Shown piece by piece: positions 43,163-47,442 of a stretch of DNA of 47,442 bases (its first letter is position 1; each line of letters begins with the position of its first letter). The notes under the pieces are model-generated. The model saw nothing but the letters and a program-made list of their open reading frames with translations. It was not told the origin of the DNA and searched no databases. The stretch is from JANRKG01 sp033763635. Lineage in GTDB: Bacteria; Cyanobacteriota; Cyanobacteriia; GCF-001939115. The stretch is taken from the NCBI GenBank assembly GCA_033763635.1, contig JANRKG010000480.1, forward strand, positions 1 to 47,442, given 5' to 3'. The position numbers were made by a program, and so were the translations under genes.

Positions 43163-44881
43163 TCAAAAGCAACCGCCACGTTTCAAAAGGGTGCCAAACT
43201 CTAAAGCAGAAATGGGCCGACTGAACAAATAACCCTGTAGCTCATCACACTCATATTGTCGTAAGCATTCCCATTCTGCTTGAGTTTCCACCCCTTCTGC
43301 GATTGTTTTCAACCCTAGACGATGGGCAATTTGAATGATATTTTTGACAATCTCCTGATCTTTTTGATCCTCCTGAATGTTGGAGATAAATAAGCGATCG
43401 ATTTTCACACTATCGACCGGAATTTGCTTGAGATGACTTAAGGATGCATAGCCCGTTCCAAAATCATCCAGCGCAATCTTAATTCCCCGATCTTTTAAAG
43501 ATTTCAAAACCTGAATGGTGCGAGGTAAATCCTCCATCACACAGCTTTCTGTAATTTCCAGTTCCAGGCAGGTCGGGTCCAGGACGGTTTCTGCCAGTAA
43601 TCGCAGAATCACCTGCTCCAAATCCGTTTGATTGAACTGTCGGGGGGACAAATTCACGGCAATTCGCAGGGGTTGAATGATTTGTCCTTGCCATTGCTTC
43701 GTTTGCTCACAGGCCGTGCGGGCGACCCATTCCCCGATGGGAACAATCAACCCGATCGCTTCCGCCAGGGGAATAAAACGGGCGGGTGGCAAAAGTCCTT
43801 TTTCAGGATGCAAACAGCGGATAAGCGCTTCTGACCCCACAATCTTTCCGGTTTGAGTCTGAACCTGGGGTTGATAATAAACCTGAAAGTAGGACTCTTC
43901 CCAGGCCACTCGTAATTCATTCGTTAGCAGAAAAACCTCTAGCGATCGGGTACTGAGGTTCTCGCTATAAAACTGGTAAGCATTCATTCCCTGCCGGGAT
44001 AGGGATTGGGCTGCCAACTCTGCATTTTTTACCAAACTATCAATCTGTGTCCCATGCTCTGGATAGAGGCTAACTCCAATACACAGGGGAAGATAGGTGC
44101 GCTGGGATTCCACATCGAAGGGTTGTTCTAAATGAGCCAACAATTCCTGTACTGCCGTTTCAATTTCTTCTTGATTGGATAAATACTGCACCATCAAGAG
44201 AAATTGATTTTCTCGCAAACGAGTAATCGCACACCCCTCTGTTCCCCATTTTTTGAGACGCTCGGCGAGCGCTTGTTGCAATTGCTGATACAAATCAGGA
44301 GCCAGCGTTGCTTCCAAATGTTCAAACTGGGACAGGTGAATGTAGAGAACAGCGATCGATTGGGATGATTGGGACGTTGCCTCCAAAAGTTGCTGAAATT
44401 GCTCTCGCAGTAGAAATTGGTTAGGAAGTGCCGTGATGGGGTCGTAGGACAACGATCGCGTGATCCGTTCTTCAATCTCCCGCAATTCAAGCTGATGCTT
44501 TTCTTCGATCGCGATCTGCCGCGCCAGTTGGCTATCAATCGCCTCCAATAATTCCAGGGCCGTAAAGGGTTTTGTCAGGTAATCATTGGCTCCTAAAACC
44601 ATCCCCTGACGAAAATCGGCTTTGCTAGCTCTAGCAGTCAAAAAAACAACTGGAATGGCTGTCGTGGCAACATCCTGGCGCAGTGCCTTGACAACCTCAT
44701 GCCCATCCAGTTCGGGCATCATCACATCACACAAAATGATGTCTGGTAAAATTGCCCTCGCCATTTCCAGGCCGATCACCCCGTTTTCTGCCTCGAAGAC
44801 TTCAAACCCTTCTGCTGACAGAATATCAATCACATTGCCCCGGATCGCGGCTTCGTCTTCAATCACTAAAACTTTAGCCAT
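43163..44881 (-). CDS. c-di-GMP phosphodiesterase: REC, degenerate GGDEF, EAL
   Basis: A 572-residue response regulator. Receiver (1-120) with E8-D9, D52 (CDVMMPELDG) and K104. The GGDEF domain (~145-310) has RENQF (223-227) in place of GGDEF, so no cyclase activity is expected; it may bind GTP and regulate. The EAL domain (~315-565) keeps E351-A-L, N410 in NLSPRQF, E442 in LEITES, DDFGTGYASL (472-481) and AEGVET, so it should hydrolyse c-di-GMP. This is the only recognisable output in the signalling island. ATG at 44881. Same strand as the CHASE3 kinase, 167 bp upstream of it; that kinase is a candidate phosphodonor. Confidence 0.9.
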   Translation of the reverse strand: MAKVLVIEDEAAIRGNVIDILSAEGFEVFEAENGVIGLEMARAILPDIILCDVMMPELDGHEVVKALRQDVATTAIPVVFLTARASKADFRQGMVLGANDYLTKPFTALELLEAIDSQLARQIAIEEKHQLELREIEERITRSLSYDPITALPNQFLLREQFQQLLEATSQSSQSIAVLYIHLSQFEHLEATLAPDLYQQLQQALAERLKKWGTEGCAITRLRENQFLLMVQYLSNQEEIETAVQELLAHLEQPFDVESQRTYLPLCIGVSLYPEHGTQIDSLVKNAELAAQSLSRQGMNAYQFYSENLSTRSLEVFLLTNELRVAWEESYFQVYYQPQVQTQTGKIVGSEALIRCLHPEKGLLPPARFIPLAEAIGLIVPIGEWVARTACEQTKQWQGQIIQPLRIAVNLSPRQFNQTDLEQVILRLLAETVLDPTCLELEITESCVMEDLPRTIQVLKSLKDRGIKIALDDFGTGYASLSHLKQIPVDSVKIDRLFISNIQEDQKDQEIVKNIIQIAHRLGLKTIAEGVETQAEWECLRQYECDELQGYLFSRPISALEFGTLLKRGGCF

Positions 44882-45010
44882 CCTAAGTTCTATATAAAAT
44901 TTTATAAACCCTTACGAAACCACAATCTTTCTATTATTCTACCTAGAAGCAATAATTCTAGAATTCCCAACCCTGGAAACGTTGAATCTAAGCTAAACGT
45001 TGGATCTAAT

Positions 45011-45036
45011 CTTTGGGTCTGATCTTTGGGTCTGAT
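45011..45036 (+). repeat. 13-bp tandem duplication
   Basis: CTTTGGGTCTGAT occurs twice in direct succession. A looser upstream relative (TTGGATCTAAT) ends at 45010. Confidence 0.85.
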
Positions 45037-45169
45037 TTGATCTATTGATCAATTGGACGCATCCTAGCTTATTATTTGCAGTACAAGCGTCTCACTCGCG
45101 GGCATCTTACCTGCCTTACAAGAGATACTACACTTGTAAATAGGGAATGCTTCCAATCGATTTCACTGA

Positions 45170-45220
45170 AACTTTAGCTCTAACGTTAGAGCTAAAGTTA
45201 GAGCTAAAGTTAGAGCTAAG
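45170..45220. repeat. 30-bp perfect palindrome plus three 12-bp direct repeats
   Basis: The palindrome covers 45170-45199, centred on AACGTT. Its right half is the first unit of GTTAGAGCTAAA repeated at 45185, 45197 and 45209 (last base G in the third). The third unit abuts the TA at the left end of MITE-like copy 4. Confidence 0.9.
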
Positions 45221-45355
45221 GAAATTTCCCAAGAACAATCTACCCGCTGGTTTCGGCTTCCCTCAACCAGCAATCGCGCCCTGAGCGCAGTCGCAAGTAT
45301 GCCCTGAACGCAGTCGAAGGGTAACCCACAGGTAAACTCTTTTCTGGAAATCTCC
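45219..45355 (-). mobile_element. MITE-like repeat, copy 4 (137 bp)
   Basis: It is nearly the reverse complement of copy 3, with one extra ~23-bp stretch: the block GCCCTGAGCGCAGTCG recurs as GCCCTGAACGCAGTCG, an internal duplication. Ends AGGAAATTTCCC... and ...TCTGGAAATCTCC, with TA on both sides. No coding capacity. Confidence 0.82.
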
Positions 45356-45464
45356 TAGAACCTTAAATCTGATTTAGCGCAACTAGACTCAATCCACCAT
45401 TCGCAGTCTAAACTTTTATCCTCAACCAGCAAGAAATTTATCCCTTTTCAAGGGATACACCGAG

Positions 45465-46433
45465 CTAAGAATCAGTGAGGAAATTTCGCCATCTCTGAAC
45501 CGTTGCACGCAACCTGGGGGGAAGCCAGGAATCATATTGAGGATAGACAGGAAGCCGAGGCGCGAAACTCCATCCTGAGGTTCGTAACATTTCTTTTAAA
45601 GTAGCACTTCTCAGATGGGGGTAGTCAGGGTTCACTTCATCTACAGGCCCAATTCCACCCAGGTCTCTCACTCCTGCTTCCAGACAATTCATCAACTCAG
45701 CTTCAGGAACAAGGTTAGGCGGAATTTGGAGGGTAATGCTGAGAGGGAGAATTTGACGGGCTGTAGCGATCGTCTCAATAAACTGTGACATTTCAATAGA
45801 AAACCCATCCCGGAGTTGAGTTTTCCCCGGACGGTGGGGCTGAAGAATAACTTCTTGAATGTGACCCCACTGCCCATGAAGGTCGGCAATCGCCTGTAAC
45901 GTTTCGTTGCGATCGTCCTCTGTCTCCCCGATTCCCAATAGCAATCCGGTTGTAAACGGGATCTGTAATTCCCCAGCCCATACCAGTTGCTCAAGGCGCA
46001 GAGCCGGAACTTTGCTGGGAGAAAATTGATGAACCGTTGTGAGCAGTTTAGGAGTCAGTTGCTCCAACATCAGGCCCATCGAAACATTGACTTCCTTCAA
46101 ACGAGCCATCTCTGGGTAGCTGAGTGGCCCTGCATTGGTATTGGGAAGAAAACCGAAGCTGAGAGCAAGTTCACAAAGGTTATAGATGCGCTCAAACCAA
46201 GCCGAGCGCTGGACACTTTTGGGATGCACCTCTCCGCTCAAGATGAGAATTTCCACAACTCCCCGACTTTGTAACGCCCGCAACTGAGCTTCTGCTTCTG
46301 CCAGTGTCATCCAACTCCCTTGCCCTGGCTCAACCCGAAAGTTGCAGTAGTCACACCGATTGAAACACTCATAGGTGGGCACCAGGGTAAAGGCGGGGCT
46401 GTAAGTGACGGTGCGGGAGGCAGAATCAATCAT
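45465..46433 (-). CDS. cofG: 7,8-didemethyl-8-hydroxy-5-deazariboflavin synthase subunit CofG
   Basis: A 322-residue radical SAM enzyme. The cluster cysteines are C23, C27 and C30 in YECFNRCDYCNFR (CX3CX2C). Family features include LILSGEVHP, LPNTNAGPLS, GLLLGIGETEDDR and the C-terminal RDLGGIGPVDEVNPDYP. With CofH it makes the deazaflavin chromophore (8-HDF/FO) from tyrosine and a flavin precursor; in cyanobacteria this serves as the antenna of DNA photolyase. CofH is not in the window. ATG at 46433; divergent from psbA over 101 bp. Confidence 0.92.
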   Translation of the reverse strand: MIDSASRTVTYSPAFTLVPTYECFNRCDYCNFRVEPGQGSWMTLAEAEAQLRALQSRGVVEILILSGEVHPKSVQRSAWFERIYNLCELALSFGFLPNTNAGPLSYPEMARLKEVNVSMGLMLEQLTPKLLTTVHQFSPSKVPALRLEQLVWAGELQIPFTTGLLLGIGETEDDRNETLQAIADLHGQWGHIQEVILQPHRPGKTQLRDGFSIEMSQFIETIATARQILPLSITLQIPPNLVPEAELMNCLEAGVRDLGGIGPVDEVNPDYPHLRSATLKEMLRTSGWSFAPRLPVYPQYDSWLPPRLRATVQRWRNFLTDS

Positions 46434-46534
46434 GAGGACACTTTACAAATAGCAACAAACGCTTTAACCTTAATCATATGGATGTTTAATCCATCCATCA
46501 ATTCATTCATTAGCTCAACAAGCAATAAATAACC
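46434..46534. promoter_or_regulatory. cofG-psbA divergent control region
   Basis: Both promoters must lie in or extend beyond these 101 bp. TTTACA at 46442 could be a psbA -35, but no good -10 stands at the right distance. ATGGAT / ATCCAT (46478-46494) can form a small stem in the psbA leader. There is no strong Shine-Dalgarno before the psbA ATG. Confidence 0.5.
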
Positions 46535-47442
46535 ATGACAACAACTCTGCAACGGCGCGAAAGCGCAAGCGCATGGGAGCGGTTCTGTAACTGGGTCACC
46601 AGCACCGACAATCGCCTGTATGTAGGCTGGTTCGGCGTTCTGATGATCCCCACCCTCCTCTCTGCCACCATCTGCTACATCATCGCTTTCATCGCTGCTC
46701 CTCCTGTGGACATCGATGGCATCCGTGAACCCGTGGCTGGTTCTCTCCTCTACGGCAACAACATCATTTCTGGTGCTGTTGTTCCTTCCTCCAACGCGAT
46801 CGGTTTGCACTTCTACCCGATTTGGGAAGCAGCATCTCTGGATGAGTGGCTGTACAACGGTGGTCCATACCAATTGGTAATTTTCCACTTCCTGATCGGT
46901 GTATTCTGCTACATGGGTCGTGAGTGGGAACTGTCCTACCGCTTAGGGATGCGTCCCTGGATCTGCGTTGCTTACTCTGCGCCTGTGGCAGCTGCGACTG
47001 CGGTCTTCCTGATCTACCCGATCGGACAAGGTTCATTCTCTGACGGGATGCCTCTGGGTATTTCTGGGACCTTCAACTTCATGTTGGTATTCCAGGCTGA
47101 GCACAACATTCTGATGCACCCGTTCCACCAATTGGGAGTTGCAGGTGTGTTCGGTGGAAGCTTGTTCTCCGCGATGCACGGTTCTCTGGTGACCTCTTCC
47201 CTGGTGCGTGAGACGACCGAGACGGAATCTCAGAACTACGGGTACAAGTTCGGTCAAGAAGAAGAGACCTACAACATCGTTGCGGCGCACGGCTACTTCG
47301 GACGGTTGATCTTCCAATACGCATCTTTCAACAACTCTCGGTCCTTGCACTTCTTCCTGGGTGCATGGCCAGTGGTTGGGATTTGGTTCACGGCGCTGGG
47401 CATCAGCACGATGGCGTTCAACCTGAATGGGTTCAACTTCAA
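46535..47442 (+). CDS. psbA: Photosystem II D1 protein, 3' end outside window
   Basis: The first 302 residues of D1 are present; the gene runs off the right edge. D1 carries most ligands of the water-oxidising cluster and the QB site. Visible: Y161 (tyrosine Z), D170 (Mn ligand), H190 (partner of tyrosine Z), H198 (P680 ligand), H215 and H272 (iron ligands) and S264 (herbicide site), all standard. Residue 130 is Glu (MGRE), the form typical of high-light D1 copies, where low-light copies have Gln. Cyanobacteria usually have several psbA genes, so this is probably a high-light-type member. ATG at 46535. Confidence 0.98.
   Translation, partial: MTTTLQRRESASAWERFCNWVTSTDNRLYVGWFGVLMIPTLLSATICYIIAFIAAPPVDIDGIREPVAGSLLYGNNIISGAVVPSSNAIGLHFYPIWEAASLDEWLYNGGPYQLVIFHFLIGVFCYMGREWELSYRLGMRPWICVAYSAPVAAATAVFLIYPIGQGSFSDGMPLGISGTFNFMLVFQAEHNILMHPFHQLGVAGVFGGSLFSAMHGSLVTSSLVRETTETESQNYGYKFGQEEETYNIVAAHGYFGRLIFQYASFNNSRSLHFFLGAWPVVGIWFTALGISTMAFNLNGFNF

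Larger units (their letters stand above)
44882..45464. other. 583-bp gene-free stretch rich in repeats
   Basis: No gene found. It holds a 13-bp tandem duplication, a 30-bp perfect palindrome running into a 12-bp triplet repeat, and MITE-like copy 4, each listed separately. The rest (45357-45464) is AT-rich with no visible terminator for cofG. Confidence 0.7.

Overview
The window is a stretch of cyanobacterial chromosome. It holds psbA (photosystem II D1), a Cph1-type phytochrome with an Rcp1-type regulator, a pdhB-secD-secF run, a SigF-type sigma factor, a DUF4327 protein, cofG, and many HIP1-like GCGATCGC sites. Heptamer tandem repeats between genes and the number of sensory kinases suggest a filamentous or other large-genome lineage (Leptolyngbya-like is a guess). 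No tRNA, rRNA, CRISPR array or intact transposase was seen. The left edge cuts a membrane-protein gene and the right edge cuts psbA.

0-13 kb, mostly housekeeping: nitroreductase, secreted DUF2141 protein, Tas-like aldo/keto reductase, class V aminotransferase, a 1402-residue SNF2 ATPase, a Ser/Thr kinase, prfB with an intact programmed +1 frameshift, a Bax-inhibitor-1 protein and sigF. 13-19 kb, accessory: small hypotheticals, a decayed GNAT acetyltransferase, a Tat-exported PhoX/DUF839 protein behind a candidate Pho box, an AllA-like protein fused to a coiled coil, and a C39-type peptidase. 19-28 kb: MsbA-like ABC exporter, LpxB-related protein and DedA (both apparently one operon), ahcY, small conserved hypotheticals, DUF4327, and an N-acetylmuramidase whose N-terminal repeat resembles the N-terminus of the C39-type protein. 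28-32 kb: pdhB, secD, secF.

32-45 kb is a dense signalling island. A three-gene overlapping operon encodes phytochrome, Rcp1-like regulator and a REC-PAS-kinase-REC hybrid. Beside it lies a receiver whose phospho-acceptor Asp is Glu. Next come a divergent REC-GAF-PAS-kinase-REC protein whose GAF has both cysteines of DXCF cyanobacteriochromes, a CHASE3 membrane kinase, and a REC-GGDEF-EAL protein with a dead cyclase motif and intact EAL residues. No DNA-binding output domain is encoded here, so the only visible output is probable c-di-GMP hydrolysis. Light control of motility or surface behaviour is the natural inference.

45-47.4 kb: a repeat-rich gene-free stretch, then cofG (deazaflavin synthesis) divergent from a psbA whose D1 carries Glu130. 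Four copies of a 113-137 bp TA-flanked inverted-repeat element (MITE-like) are scattered through the window; two of them supply the last base of a gene's stop codon.
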